Shown piece after piece: positions 55,401 through 64,000 of a stretch of DNA of 64,000 nucleotides (the first letter of the stretch is position 1; each line of letters begins with the position of its first letter). The stretch is from Marichromatium purpuratum 984. GTDB taxonomy: Bacteria; Pseudomonadota; Gammaproteobacteria; Chromatiales; Chromatiaceae. The position numbers were made by a program, and so were the translations under genes. Below the pieces are notes generated by a model. The model made no database searches and was not told where the DNA came from. It saw only the letters and a program-made list of their open reading frames with translations. The DNA lies in assembly GCF_000224005.2 (NCBI RefSeq), contig NZ_CP007031.1, forward strand, positions 2,447,001-2,511,000, written 5' to 3'.

Positions 55401-56418
55401 GGAACACCCGCGCCTGCTCGCGCGGTCCCTGGCGGGCGAACAGCGCCAGGACCTCGGTCGAGGGCGGGTGATGCTTGCGCAGGGTCTCGGCGGTCTCGCG
55501 GATCTCGCGCTCGCCGGAAAGGAACACCAGCACGTCGCCCGGCCCCTGGGCGGCGAGTTCACCGACGGCGTCCGAGATCGCCCGCTGCATCGAGGCGTCG
55601 CGCTCGCCGGCGTGCGGCGACTCGGGCGGGCGATAGCGCACCTCGACCGGATAGGTGCGCCCGGAGATCTCGATCACCGGCGCCGGGCGCCCGGCAGCGT
55701 CGGCGAAGTGATCGGCGAAGCGCTGCGGGTCGATGGTCGCCGAGGTGACGATCAGCTTGAACTCGGGGCGCCGCGCCAGCACCCCGCGCAGATAGCCGAG
55801 CAGGAAGTCGATATTGAGGCTGCGCTCGTGGGCCTCGTCGATGATCAGGGTGTCGTACTCGCGCAGATCGCGATCCTGCTGCACCTCGGCGAGCAACATG
55901 CCGTCGGTCATCAGCTTGATCGCGGTCTCGGGGCGCACGCGGTCGTGGAAACGCACCTTGTAGCCGACCAGGGCGCCGACCTCGCCGCCGAGCTCCTGCG
56001 CCACCCGCGCGGCCAGACTGCGCGCGGCGATGCGCCGCGGCTGGGTGTGGCCGATACGCCCGAAGCGGCCGCGACCGAGATCGAGACAGAGCTTGGGGAG
56101 CTGGGTCGATTTGCCCGAGCCGGTCTCGCCACAGACCACCACCACCTGATGCTCGCGGATCAGCGCAGCCAACTCCTCGCGCCGCTCGCTGACCGGCAGG
56201 GCCGGCGGATAGTCGATCGCGGGGACCAGTGCGCCACGGCGCTCGCACAGCGCCTGCGAGGCACGCAGCCGCTGCCACAGCGCGTGCAGACCGCGCTCAT
56301 AGGGCTGACCGGCGCGGGCGCGGCGGCGCAGTCCCTTGATGCGGCGCCCGAGGGTCGGGCGGTCCTGGAGCAGACAGCGCTCCAGTTCGGAATCGGCGGG
56401 AAACGATTGCTCGGTCAA
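52480..56418 (-). CDS. hrpA: ATP-dependent RNA helicase HrpA
   Basis: 1312 residues, the size of E. coli HrpA (1300). Walker A GETGSGKSTQ near 97, DEAH box IIDEAHERSLN near 192, SATID, followed by helicase C, HA2 and OB-fold domains and the long HrpA-specific C-terminal region. DEAH helicases of this type act on mRNA and stalled ribosomes. Confidence 0.97.
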   Translation of the reverse strand: MTEQSFPADSELERCLLQDRPTLGRRIKGLRRRARAGQPYERGLHALWQRLRASQALCERRGALVPAIDYPPALPVSERREELAALIREHQVVVVCGETGSGKSTQLPKLCLDLGRGRFGRIGHTQPRRIAARSLAARVAQELGGEVGALVGYKVRFHDRVRPETAIKLMTDGMLLAEVQQDRDLREYDTLIIDEAHERSLNIDFLLGYLRGVLARRPEFKLIVTSATIDPQRFADHFADAAGRPAPVIEISGRTYPVEVRYRPPESPHAGERDASMQRAISDAVGELAAQGPGDVLVFLSGEREIRETAETLRKHHPPSTEVLALFARQGPREQARVFQPHSTRRVVLATNVAETSLTVPGIRYVIDPGFARISRYSHRTKVQRLPVERISRASADQRKGRCGRVAEGICIRLYDEEGFAERAAFTEPEIVRTNLAAVILQMKLLGFGAIERFPFIDPPDGRLVRDGYRTLEELAAIDAAGELTELGRRLARLPVDPRIGRMLLAGAERRCLREVLIIAAALSVQDPRERPHDQQQAADEIHATFAHEHSDFLGFVNLWAFLERERHALSRNKFTKLCQRHFLSPTRVQEWRDVHAQLREQMLEMGDKEDSAEGGEEQIHRALLSGLLGNIGFRDGQREYLGARGSRFHLHPSSGLFAQPPKWVVVAERVETTRQYGRTVARVQPAWIEEAGRHLLQRSYSEPHWQSRAGQVAAFERVTLFGVTLVAHRRVNYGPINPGEAREIFLRFALVEGDFSTRAPFWRHNQALIEEIRALEAKSRRRDILVDEEAIYAFYAERVPSGIYSRPQFERWLREASRDNPKLLHMGRADLMCHDAAGVDAARFPDALAVGAARLPLAYHFEPGSDDDGLTLSVPVALLNQVSAERLEWLVPGLLGERVEALLRALPKSIRRSLVPIPDTAAQLVVRLQPGDRPLLQALGEAIRAVKGVHVAEDAWDPTAVPEHLRMKIRVLGDEGATLAVDSDLARLRRRFAAHAEQGFADLPDPGLERDGLTRWDFEALPERVELERGGIRLSGFPALVDQGETVAVRVLDAEARAAAAHRHGVRRLFALHLGQELRQLRRQLPQLDRMRLQYAKAPQPEGASGEEGARRVREADLADALIALALDRTFLPSAAEPLRTRAAFEARLAERRGALAAEARAVCTLAGEILGVYQRVRKTLAGINQINWMHAVLDIRAQLDALVFRGFLDGVELERLRHYPRYLQAIEQRLDKLPLGAARDRQWMNEMAPLQSQWCERMAAARAADRADPRLDEIRWLLEELRVSLFAQQLGTDGPVSVKRIRARWRELGL

Positions 56419-56486
56419 GGCGATGATGTCGACGGACTTGGCAAGGAAGATGAGGATAACAGCACCGGGCGAGTGCCCGGTGCGGC

Positions 56487-57482
56487 TCAGGCGCGCTCGA
56501 CCGGGAAGGCGAGCACGGCGTCGATGTCGGACGCGCCGGTGGCGATCATCAGCAGCCGATCGAGCCCGAGGGCGACCCCGGCGCTCTCCGGCAGCCCGGC
56601 CTCGAGCGCGGCGAGGAAATGCGCGTCGAGCGGTACCTCGGCCAGCCCGTTGGCGCGCCGCCAGTCGAGATCGGCGTGGAAGCGGGCACGCTGCTCGGTG
56701 GCGTCGGTCAGCTCCCGGAAGCCGTTGGCCAGCTCCACGCCCTCGACATAGAGTTCGAAGCGCTCGGCCACCGGGGGCGTGCCCGGGCGCACCCGCGCCA
56801 GCGCCGCCTGACTCGGCGGATAATCGTGGACGAAGCTCAACCGACCGCGCCCCAGCCCCGACTCCAGTCGGTGACTGAGCAGCAGGTCGAGCCAGCCGTC
56901 GCGATCGAGTTCCAGCCCCTCGATCCCGCCGATCCCGGCGCGGCGCGCACAGTCGCGCAACTCCACCACCGAGGTGTTCCAGGGATCGATGCCGAGCCCG
57001 TCACGGAACAGTGCCCGATAACTCACCCGCTCGACGGCGAGCGCCGGACGGTCGAGGGCGGCGCGCACCAGCGCGGCGACCTCGTCGATCAGGCGCTGAT
57101 AGTCCCAGCCCGGGCGATACCATTCGAGCAGGCTGAACTCGGGGTGGTGCCAGCGCCCGCGCTCATCGTCGCGGAACACCTTGCAGATCTGGTAGATCGG
57201 CCCCGAGCCCGCGGCCAGCAGACGCTTCATCGCGAACTCGGGCGAAGTGTGCAGATAGCCCCCGGCGACCCCGGTGCCGGGGCACACCGCCAGGCTGGTC
57301 AGCGCCGGATCGGTGACCGCCGCGCACGAGAGCAGCGGGGTCTCGACCTCGAGCACCCCGGCGGCGGCGAAGAAGGCGCGGATGCGCGCGAGCATCGCCG
57401 CGCGCGCCTCGAGCATCTCGCGGGTCGCGCACGGGCGCCACGGCAGCCCTGCCGCAGTCGTGTCCCGGGCGACGGGGCTCAT
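56487..57482 (-). CDS. epmA: EpmA, EF-P lysine lysyltransferase
   Basis: 331 residues: a class II lysyl-tRNA synthetase catalytic core ([47 protein letters not shown]) without the N-terminal anticodon-binding domain, the hallmark of EpmA/GenX/PoxA. It attaches beta-lysine to EF-P. Its start overlaps the efp stop (ATGA). Confidence 0.95.
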   Translation of the reverse strand: MSPVARDTTAAGLPWRPCATREMLEARAAMLARIRAFFAAAGVLEVETPLLSCAAVTDPALTSLAVCPGTGVAGGYLHTSPEFAMKRLLAAGSGPIYQICKVFRDDERGRWHHPEFSLLEWYRPGWDYQRLIDEVAALVRAALDRPALAVERVSYRALFRDGLGIDPWNTSVVELRDCARRAGIGGIEGLELDRDGWLDLLLSHRLESGLGRGRLSFVHDYPPSQAALARVRPGTPPVAERFELYVEGVELANGFRELTDATEQRARFHADLDWRRANGLAEVPLDAHFLAALEAGLPESAGVALGLDRLLMIATGASDIDAVLAFPVERA

Positions 57483-58051
57483 GCCTCCTTGGCGCGCGAG
57501 ACGTACTCGCCGGTGCGGGTGTCGACCTTGATCAGCTCGCCGGTCTGCACGAACAGCGGCACGCGCACCACGGCGCCGGTCTCGAGGGTCGCCGGCTTGC
57601 CGCCGCCGCCCGAGGTATCGCCCTTGAGGCCGGGATCGGTCTCGGTGATCTCGAGCACCACGAAGTTCGGCGGCTCGATCGACAGCGGCACGCCGTTCCA
57701 CAGCGTGACCTTGCAGAGGTCCTGCTCCTTGATCCACTTCGCCGCCTCACCGACCGCCTGCTCGCTGGCGATCAGCTGCTCGAAGGTGTCGGGGTCCATG
57801 AAGTTCCACTCGATGCCATCGTTGTAGAGATACTGCATCTCCGTATCATGGACATCGGCCGCCTCGACCGACTCACCGGACTTGAAGGTCTTCTCCACCA
57901 CGCGACCGGTCTTGAGATTGCGCACCCGGACGCGGTTGAAGGCCTGTCCCTTGCCGGGCTTGACGAACTCGTTCTCGACGATGGTGTATGGATCACCGTC
58001 GAGCATGATCTTGAGCCCGCCCTTGAATTCATTCGTGCTGTAAGTCGCCAT
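57479..58051 (-). CDS. efp: Elongation factor P
   Basis: 190 residues with the modified-lysine loop KPGKGQAF and the C-terminal [17 protein letters not shown] signature. EF-P relieves ribosome stalling at polyproline. It is followed by epmA, and epmB is divergent. Confidence 0.97.
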   Translation of the reverse strand: MATYSTNEFKGGLKIMLDGDPYTIVENEFVKPGKGQAFNRVRVRNLKTGRVVEKTFKSGESVEAADVHDTEMQYLYNDGIEWNFMDPDTFEQLIASEQAVGEAAKWIKEQDLCKVTLWNGVPLSIEPPNFVVLEITETDPGLKGDTSGGGGKPATLETGAVVRVPLFVQTGELIKVDTRTGEYVSRAKEA

Positions 58052-59108
58052 GTCATCCTCAATTAATCGAGAGTTAAACCCTACGATCTTACCGCGAAGC
58101 GATAGCGGTTGTCAGACCCGCGACTGGAAGCAGGCGCTGCGCCAGGCGATCACCGAGACCGACGACCTGCTCGACGCGCTCGGCCTCGACCGCGACCGAC
58201 TGCCGCCGCTCGATCCCGACCCGCGCCCCTTCGGCCTGCGGGTGCCGCGTGCGTTCGTCGCGCTGATGCGCCCCGGCGACCCCGACGACCCGCTGCTGCG
58301 TCAGGTGTTGCCGCTCGCCCGCGAGCGCGTGGTGGTGCCCGGCTTCAGCGCCGACCCGGTCGATGACGCCGCCGCCGACCAGGGCGACGGGCTGTTGATG
58401 AAGTATCACGGTCGCGCCCTGCTGATCGCCACCGGCGCCTGCGCCCTGCACTGCCGCCACTGCTTCCGCCGTCACTACCCGCACGCCGCCGCGGAGACCG
58501 GCCAGACCCGCCTGCGCGCGGCGCTCGCGCGACTGGCGGCCGACCGGTCGGTCAACGAGGTGATCCTCAGCGGCGGCGACCCGCTGATGCTCGACGACGA
58601 CCGACTCGACGCCCTGATCGACGGGCTCGAGGCGATCGGCCAGCTGCGGCGGGTACGGTTGCACACGCGGATGCCGGTGGTGCTGCCGGCGCGGATCACC
58701 GAGGCACTGTGCGCCCGCCTGGCGAGGGGCCGGCTGGAGACGGTGGTGGTGATCCACGCCAACCACGCCAACGAACTCGGCGAGGCGGCCGCCGCCGCGC
58801 TCGCGCGACTGCGCGAGACCGGGGCGATGCTGCTCAACCAGGCGGTGTTGCTGCGCGGGGTCAACGACAACGTCTCGGCACAGTGCGCGCTCAGCGAGCG
58901 GCTGCTCGGCTGTGGTGTCCTGCCCTACTATCTGCACCAGCTCGACCGGGTCCAGGGCGGCGCCCATTTCCAGGTCGACGATGCCGAGGCGCGCGCCCTG
59001 ATCGCGACGCTGCGGGCCCGGCTGCCGGGTTATCTGGTACCGCGTCTGGTACGCGAGCGCCCCGGCGCCGTCGCCAAGCTGCCGCTGGCCGTCGGCGACG
59101 AGATCTGA
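58050..59108 (+). CDS. epmB: EpmB, lysine 2,3-aminomutase for EF-P modification
   Basis: 352 residues. Radical SAM motif CALHCRHC (CxxxCxxC) and the family block [20 protein letters not shown]. It makes (R)-beta-lysine, which EpmA attaches to EF-P. The only in-frame ATG/GTG/TTG upstream of the conserved region is the ATG at 58050, whose bases overlap the efp start codon on the other strand (CATG); no ribosome site is visible before it. Confidence 0.93.
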   Translation: MSSSINRELNPTILPRSDSGCQTRDWKQALRQAITETDDLLDALGLDRDRLPPLDPDPRPFGLRVPRAFVALMRPGDPDDPLLRQVLPLARERVVVPGFSADPVDDAAADQGDGLLMKYHGRALLIATGACALHCRHCFRRHYPHAAAETGQTRLRAALARLAADRSVNEVILSGGDPLMLDDDRLDALIDGLEAIGQLRRVRLHTRMPVVLPARITEALCARLARGRLETVVVIHANHANELGEAAAAALARLRETGAMLLNQAVLLRGVNDNVSAQCALSERLLGCGVLPYYLHQLDRVQGGAHFQVDDAEARALIATLRARLPGYLVPRLVRERPGAVAKLPLAVGDEI

Positions 59109-59212
59109 GGCCGTCGAAGCCATCACTGGGTCGACGGTCGTTTTCATCGGCGTCGCAAACCCCGATAATCGATGCAAGCCTTTTCCTGCGTTCTTGAAAC
59201 CGGTCGCCCAGC

Positions 59213-61306
59213 ATGCCTGCCCCGAATCCAGCCGTCACACTGCTCATCCTGACCGCCGAGTCCAGCGAGGCCGAGCGCCTCGTCGCCACCCTGCGCGAGG
59301 CGGGCATCGCGGCGCGCGGCATGGTCAGCGCCCAGGTGGAACGACTCGGCGAGTTGCTCGCACGCACCCCCTGCGATCTGGTGCTGTGCTGCGCCCACGA
59401 CCGCGACATCGATCTCGAGGCGGCCCTCGCCGCCCACCGCAGGCTCGACAGCGACACCCCGCTGATCGTCATCACCGGCCCCGAGAGCGACGCGGCCGAA
59501 TCGCTTCGCGCCCGTCGCGGCGGCGCCCGCGACCTGGTCCGGCGCGACGACCCCGAGCACCTCCAGCTGGTGGCCAAGCGCGAGCTGGCCGATCTCTACC
59601 AGCGCCGTGAGGCGCGCGCGCTCGCCACCCGGCTGCGCCAGTGCGAGCGCCGCGCGCGCGAGTTCATCGAGGGTAGCCTGGACGCCATCGCCTTCGTCCA
59701 GGAGGGGCTGCACCTGCACGCCAATGCCGCCTATCTGTCGCTGTTCGGCTACGCCGACGCCGACGCGCTGGCCGGCGCCACCTTCCTCGACCTGATCCCC
59801 GCCGAGCAACGTCCCCGGGTGCGCGAGTTCCTGCGCGCGGTCGAGTACTCCGATCGCGAGGACGGCGCCGAGCTCGACACCCAGTGCCAGGGCGCCGACC
59901 GCCAGCCCTTCGCCGCACGGCTGCGCGCGGCCAGCTCGGAGATCGACGAGGAGCCCTGTCTGCGCATCCTGGTGCGACCGGCGGCGGGCGCGACGGCACC
60001 GCTCATCGAGAGCGACAACGGCAACGCCGAGGCGATGCCGGGGCGCGCGCAGATGATCGCCGCCATCGCCGCACGACTCGATGCCGAGCACCGCCCCAGG
60101 CATCCCTTCGCGCTCTTCTTCATCCAGATCAAGGGCCGCGCCGAATTGCTGCGCGACCTCGGCCTGACCACCGCACTGACGCTGATCGAAGGCCTGCGCG
60201 AACCACTCCAGGGTATCCTCGCCGATCACGCCGGAGGCATGCTGGCTCAGGTCAGTGACGACGGTTTCATGCTGCTGATCGACGGACTCGACACCACCAC
60301 GGTCGAGCAGATCACCGCCCGGATCGAGCACGAGGCCCGCCTCCAGCGCGGGCGCAATGGCGAGCGCGAGGACGAGGCCGCCGACTGTGTCGTCGCCCAC
60401 GTGCTGGTGGAGCTACGCGCACGCGAACCCAGCGACATCGTCAACCTCGCCCACCAACGCTGTCTGCGCCTGCTCGCCAGCGGCCCGGGTCAGGGCGGGA
60501 TGGGCAAACCGACCTCGCTCGCCTCGCGCACCAAGCAGAGCGCCGAGGAGGGCGATGAGCAGATCGCCGAGCGCATCGAGTACGCCCTCGAGCACGACCA
60601 GTTTCGTCTGGTCTATCAGCCGATCATCAGTCTGATGGGCGACAACCAGGAGCACTACAGCGTCCTGGTGCGGCTGTTCGACGAGGACGAGGACATGCTC
60701 GAGGCCAAGGACTTCATCGGTCCGGCGATCCGTCGCGGGCTGATCGAGCGCATCGACAAGTGGGCCATCCGCGCCGCCATCCAGGCACTCAGCGAACAGC
60801 GCCGCGCCGGTCACAACATCAGCTTCTTCATCAACCTCTCCGAGGACACCTTCCGCGACCCCAGCATCGTGCTGTGGATCTGCGACTGCATGCGCGAGTT
60901 CGACGTGCGCGGCAACTGGCTGACCTTCCAGTTCCAGGAGGCGCTGGTCGCGGCCAACCTCGCCGGTCTGAGCAAGCTGGTCGAGGCGCTGCGCAAGATC
61001 AAGTGCCGGGTGGCGATCAACCGCTTCGGCATGGCCGAGCGCCCGGAGATGCTGCTGCAGGGGCTGGCGCTCGACTTCGTGCTGCTGATGCCCGACTTCT
61101 CGCAGCGTCTGGCCGACGATCAGCAGAAGCAGAAACGGGTGATGGAGCTGGCCAACCTCGCACGCGAGTTCAACATCAAGAGCGTGGTCACCGGGGTGGA
61201 GGATGCGCGCACCCTGACTGTGCTGTGGACCGCCGGGGTCGATTATGTGCAGGGCAACTTCCTGCAGCGCCCCTCACCGACGCTGGAGGTCTCCAGCGGC
61301 GGCTAG
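59213..61306 (+). CDS. FimX-like degenerate GGDEF-EAL protein
   Basis: 697 residues: a receiver-like N-terminus (about 8-125), a PAS domain (about 145-265), a degenerate GGDEF domain (about 278-430, VSDDGF in place of GGDEF) and an EAL domain (about 450-690) whose signature reads YSVLVRLF rather than EALLR. This is the layout of FimX-type c-di-GMP receptors, which control type IV pili and twitching. Enzymatic activity is not expected. The stop overlaps the convergent next gene at CTAG. Confidence 0.82.
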   Translation: MPAPNPAVTLLILTAESSEAERLVATLREAGIAARGMVSAQVERLGELLARTPCDLVLCCAHDRDIDLEAALAAHRRLDSDTPLIVITGPESDAAESLRARRGGARDLVRRDDPEHLQLVAKRELADLYQRREARALATRLRQCERRAREFIEGSLDAIAFVQEGLHLHANAAYLSLFGYADADALAGATFLDLIPAEQRPRVREFLRAVEYSDREDGAELDTQCQGADRQPFAARLRAASSEIDEEPCLRILVRPAAGATAPLIESDNGNAEAMPGRAQMIAAIAARLDAEHRPRHPFALFFIQIKGRAELLRDLGLTTALTLIEGLREPLQGILADHAGGMLAQVSDDGFMLLIDGLDTTTVEQITARIEHEARLQRGRNGEREDEAADCVVAHVLVELRAREPSDIVNLAHQRCLRLLASGPGQGGMGKPTSLASRTKQSAEEGDEQIAERIEYALEHDQFRLVYQPIISLMGDNQEHYSVLVRLFDEDEDMLEAKDFIGPAIRRGLIERIDKWAIRAAIQALSEQRRAGHNISFFINLSEDTFRDPSIVLWICDCMREFDVRGNWLTFQFQEALVAANLAGLSKLVEALRKIKCRVAINRFGMAERPEMLLQGLALDFVLLMPDFSQRLADDQQKQKRVMELANLAREFNIKSVVTGVEDARTLTVLWTAGVDYVQGNFLQRPSPTLEVSSGG

Positions 61307-62031
61307 CGCGCCGTCGGCGGCGCCCGCAGATAGCCCGGCGGCGCGCGTCTCAGGCTCGGCGCGGCGAGCCGTTGCGCACCGTCCCGACGAGCGGCGAGCG
61401 TGGCGCCCGCGGCGGCCTGTCGCGCCGCCATCTCGGGACGCAACGCGGTACGTGCGAGCACCGGACGCAGCACCCCCTCCGCCCCGCTCCGCTCGCCCCC
61501 GGCCCGGGCCATCGCCGGGGACAGCTCGATCCCGACCAGCGCGCGCGCTGCTTCCGAGTAGGGTGCAACACCCTTGCGTCCGAGATAGTCGGTGAGCACC
61601 CGATGGGTGTAGCGCTGGGTCTCGGGGTAGTCGACCCGCCCGCCGCCTCGTGCCAGGGCCCCCTCGCCGGCGTTGTAGGCCATCACCGCCTGGCCGATGT
61701 TGTCGTACTTCTCGAGCAGCCGCTTGAGATGACGCATCCCGGTCGTCAGGTTGGTCGCAGGCTCGGCGAGACGGGTCTGACCCTCGACGCCATAGTCCCG
61801 CGCCGTTTCCGGCATCACCTGCATCAAGCCGACCGCACCGACCGGCGAGACCGCGTCCGGGTCATAGGCCGACTCGGCGGCGATCACCGCTTGTACCAGA
61901 TCCCGGTCGAGTCCGATGCCGTCGGCGATGCGCCCGGCCAGTTCGGCATAGCGCGTCGGCTCACCGGCCACGACGGACAGCGGCGCATGGAGCAGCAGGA
62001 TCAGCAGCACGGCACGGGGGCAGCGGCACAT
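61303..62031 (-). CDS. Lytic transglycosylase, SLT family
   Basis: 242 residues: signal peptide (AVLLILLLHAPLSVVAG), then the SLT domain with catalytic Glu in AVIAAESAYDPDAVSP, GAVGLMQVMP, and MAYNAGEG. It cleaves peptidoglycan in the periplasm. The C-terminal 90 residues are a low-complexity Ala/Arg-rich tail. Confidence 0.9.
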   Translation of the reverse strand: MCRCPRAVLLILLLHAPLSVVAGEPTRYAELAGRIADGIGLDRDLVQAVIAAESAYDPDAVSPVGAVGLMQVMPETARDYGVEGQTRLAEPATNLTTGMRHLKRLLEKYDNIGQAVMAYNAGEGALARGGGRVDYPETQRYTHRVLTDYLGRKGVAPYSEAARALVGIELSPAMARAGGERSGAEGVLRPVLARTALRPEMAARQAAAGATLAARRDGAQRLAAPSLRRAPPGYLRAPPTAR

Positions 62032-62315
62032 GACACGGGACCTCGGTCGCTAGCGCAGGGCGGGGTTTTCGAGCATAGACAGGGCGACAGTGGGGTGTCC
62101 AGACAATCGCGGACAAGACTGACAAAAAACGTCGGGATTCTTGTCAAGCGATCATGCTGCCCCGATCATCAAACAATGAAAACAACGACATAAAAACTGG
62201 TCCAGTTCATGCTTTGTTGTTTCCGGAGACGCACCGACCAACACCGCATCGCGCCACCGACGACAACATGGCGCGGTCACCCAACGGGCAGGTGGACCTG
62301 CCGGAGATGGCCGAG

Positions 62316-63071
62316 ATGACGCACAACACCACCCTGCTGCTCGCGCTGACCCTGCTGTTCGGCGGGATCGTCCCTGCCACCGCCGGGACCATCACCACCA
62401 GGATCGAGGACTTCACCAACGGCGGCGGCTTCTTCGCCGAGGTACGGGTCAGCGATCTCGGCCCCGACCGCATCCGCCTCACCCTCGATGTCTCCGATCC
62501 GGTCAATCCGGGGCTGACCCAGGCCGACCTGCTCGCACTCTGGTTCGATCTCGCCGACCCCGGGCTGCTGCCGTCATTCACCCGTCTCGATACCAGCGGC
62601 GCGACCGCGAGCCTCGCCGACGACCCCAGCCAGGTGTTCCCGAGCGGGGGTGTACTCGATGCCTGGTTCGACGCCGACGCGATCGGCAGCCTCGGCGGCA
62701 ACAACAACCTCAACGGCGGTGGCGGCGTGGCGACGGGCTTTGATATCGGCCTGCTGCTCGGACTCAACGGCGGTCGCGACGGCTTTCAGCAGCAGCGTAC
62801 CTTCGACCTGGTGCTGCCCGGACTGAGCAGCGCGGCGCTGACCGATCAACGCATCGGGCTGCGGGTCCAGAGCATCGCCGGCGGGGCCTTCGACGGTATC
62901 GGCTCGTCGAAGCTGCTCGGTGAGCTGACCGACACCACGCCGCCGCTGATCGCTACCAGTTTCGCGACCTTTGCAGCGCCATCGGGCAGCATCCCGACCC
63001 CTGCCCCCTGGGTGCTGATCGGGCTCGGCCTCGCTGCACTGACCCCCTGGTCACGGCGACGCACCGGCTGA
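62316..63071 (+). CDS. Secreted protein with PEP-CTERM-like sorting tail
   Basis: 251 residues from the ATG at 62316 (MTHNTTLLLALTLLFGGIV), with GGAG nine bases upstream and a good signal peptide. The middle is a beta-rich Gly/Asn/Asp region with no recognised enzyme motif. The C-terminus, PTPAPWVLIGLGLAALTPWS then RRR, has the motif-helix-arginine pattern of PEP-CTERM variants handled by exosortases. The 284 bp before it contain an AT-rich promoter-like stretch near 62150-62215. Confidence 0.75.
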   Translation: MTHNTTLLLALTLLFGGIVPATAGTITTRIEDFTNGGGFFAEVRVSDLGPDRIRLTLDVSDPVNPGLTQADLLALWFDLADPGLLPSFTRLDTSGATASLADDPSQVFPSGGVLDAWFDADAIGSLGGNNNLNGGGGVATGFDIGLLLGLNGGRDGFQQQRTFDLVLPGLSSAALTDQRIGLRVQSIAGGAFDGIGSSKLLGELTDTTPPLIATSFATFAAPSGSIPTPAPWVLIGLGLAALTPWSRRRTG

Positions 63072-63076
63072 GCAGC

Positions 63077-63985
63077 TCAACCGTTGGCCACACCGTGCGG
63101 GACGTGTCCGGTGGCCACCCGCAACCGCGCCGCCTCGCAGTGCTCGGCCTGGTCGTCGAAGAAGATGTCGGCGTCGAAGGCCTCGAGGAAGGGTGACTTG
63201 CCGAGGCCGCCGAGGAACAGTGACTCGTCGAGCCGAATCCCCCAAGCGCGCAGGGTGCGGATCACCCGCTCGTGCGAGGGCGCGCCACGCGAGGTCACCA
63301 GTGCAGTACGCAGCGGCGCGGCATCGGCCGGGAAAAGCCGCTGCAGCCGATGCAGCGCGACCAGAAACCCCTTGAAGGGCCCGCCCGGCAGCGGGTCGTG
63401 GGCGGCGGCCGATTCACTGGCGTTGAACACCGCCAGCCCCTGCTGGCGATAGAGTCGCTCGGCCTCGTCGGAGAACAGCACCGCGTCGCCGTCGAAGGCG
63501 ATGCGCAACTGGGCGTCGTCGTCGCCGTGCGGCGGCGCGCTGCTCGGCAGCACGGTCGCGGCGGCACAGCCGGCGTCGAGCGCCAGACGCACGTCGGTGG
63601 GATCGGCCGAGAGGAACAGATGGGCGCCGAAGGCGGCGACATAGCGATAGGGGCTCTCGCCCCCGGTGAAGGCGGCGCGCTCGATATCGAGCCCGTGGTG
63701 ATGGGCCGAAGTGAGCACCCGCAGCCCGGTGTCGGAGCTGTTGCGCGAGAGCAGGATCACCTCTACCCGGCCACGATCACCGAGCAGGTCGTTGAGATTC
63801 ATCAGCTTGCGCACCAGCGGGAAGGCCACGCCGGGCTCGAGGACCTCCTGCTCGTGGGCGATCTGGTAGGCATGGTAGGCATCCACGCCCTGCTCCTCGA
63901 ACACCCGGTGCGAGGCGCTGAGATCGAACAGCGCGCGCGAGGAGATCGCCACCACCAGCCGCACCTCATCCATCTCCGTCATCAT
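63077..63985 (-). CDS. Cytosolic 5'-nucleotidase (NT5C1-like)
   Basis: 302 residues, with LVVAISSRALFDLSASHRVF at the N-terminus, RIAFDGDAVLFSDEAERLY in the middle and FFDDQAEHCEAA near the end, matching the bacterial 5'-nucleotidase family related to eukaryotic NT5C1. It would hydrolyse nucleoside monophosphates. Two further ATG codons at 63982 and 63973 could be the true start. It ends 6 bp past the preceding convergent gene. Confidence 0.85.
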   Translation of the reverse strand: MMTEMDEVRLVVAISSRALFDLSASHRVFEEQGVDAYHAYQIAHEQEVLEPGVAFPLVRKLMNLNDLLGDRGRVEVILLSRNSSDTGLRVLTSAHHHGLDIERAAFTGGESPYRYVAAFGAHLFLSADPTDVRLALDAGCAAATVLPSSAPPHGDDDAQLRIAFDGDAVLFSDEAERLYRQQGLAVFNASESAAAHDPLPGGPFKGFLVALHRLQRLFPADAAPLRTALVTSRGAPSHERVIRTLRAWGIRLDESLFLGGLGKSPFLEAFDADIFFDDQAEHCEAARLRVATGHVPHGVANG

Positions 63986-64000
63986 CCCGACAGCCAGCTA

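Overview
The window is high-GC gammaproteobacterial DNA, most likely from a purple sulfur bacterium of the Chromatiaceae. The evidence is a nearly complete reverse-type dsr operon (dsrABEFHCMKLJOPNR, minus strand, 24140 down to 11332) for oxidation of stored sulfur, together with a PucC-type photosynthesis transporter, efp/epmA/epmB, lptF, pepN and hrpA. I cannot fix the genus from sequence alone.

Layout. 1-5660: 3' part of a giant repeat-rich RTX-type secreted protein. 5783-11319: housekeeping genes (lptF, yjdM/phnA-like, pepN, a glutaredoxin, hslR, one unknown). 11332-24140: the dsr operon, with a strong hairpin after dsrC and no dsrS at its end. 24506-27593: a plus-strand group (TauD-like dioxygenase, a frameshifted small gene, an unknown helical protein, a Cas6/Cmx6-like protein without any CRISPR array, and a DsrC paralogue lacking both redox cysteines). 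27615-30425: two NikK/NikL-like periplasmic metal-uptake proteins and pucC. 30958-33122: a two-component system. 33504-37675: a membrane glycosyltransferase coupled to a GH17-GT2 beta-glucan synthase-like fusion. 37851-38255: rlpA-like. 38278-39716: dispersed repeats and a broken IS3-family element.

39974-50311 is the most interesting region: a diversity-generating retroelement (DGR) joined to an NTP-dependent conflict-type gene set. In minus-strand order it reads Trypco1-like protein, trypsin-TIR fusion, iSTAND/VMAP-like protein, MoxR AAA+ ATPase, vWA protein, a 1121-residue protein with three tandem formylglycine-generating-enzyme (FGE)/C-type-lectin-fold domains, HRDC protein, Avd, reverse transcriptase, and the template repeat (TR). 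Each of the three FGE domains ends in its own 121-bp variable repeat (VR). Aligned by eye to the single TR without gaps, the three VRs differ from it at 39 positions, and all 39 are adenines in the TR. That is the signature of adenine-specific mutagenic retrohoming. One TR therefore appears to serve three VRs inside one polypeptide, and the target gene is translationally coupled to the vWA-MoxR module.

50518-63985: an ABC-2 exporter, hrpA, the EF-P modification cluster (epmA-efp divergent from epmB), a FimX-like degenerate GGDEF/EAL protein, a lytic transglycosylase, a PEP-CTERM-like secreted protein and a 5'-nucleotidase.

All assignments come from reading translations and motifs by eye; no database search was run. 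Gene symbols are given only where the family and context are recognisable.
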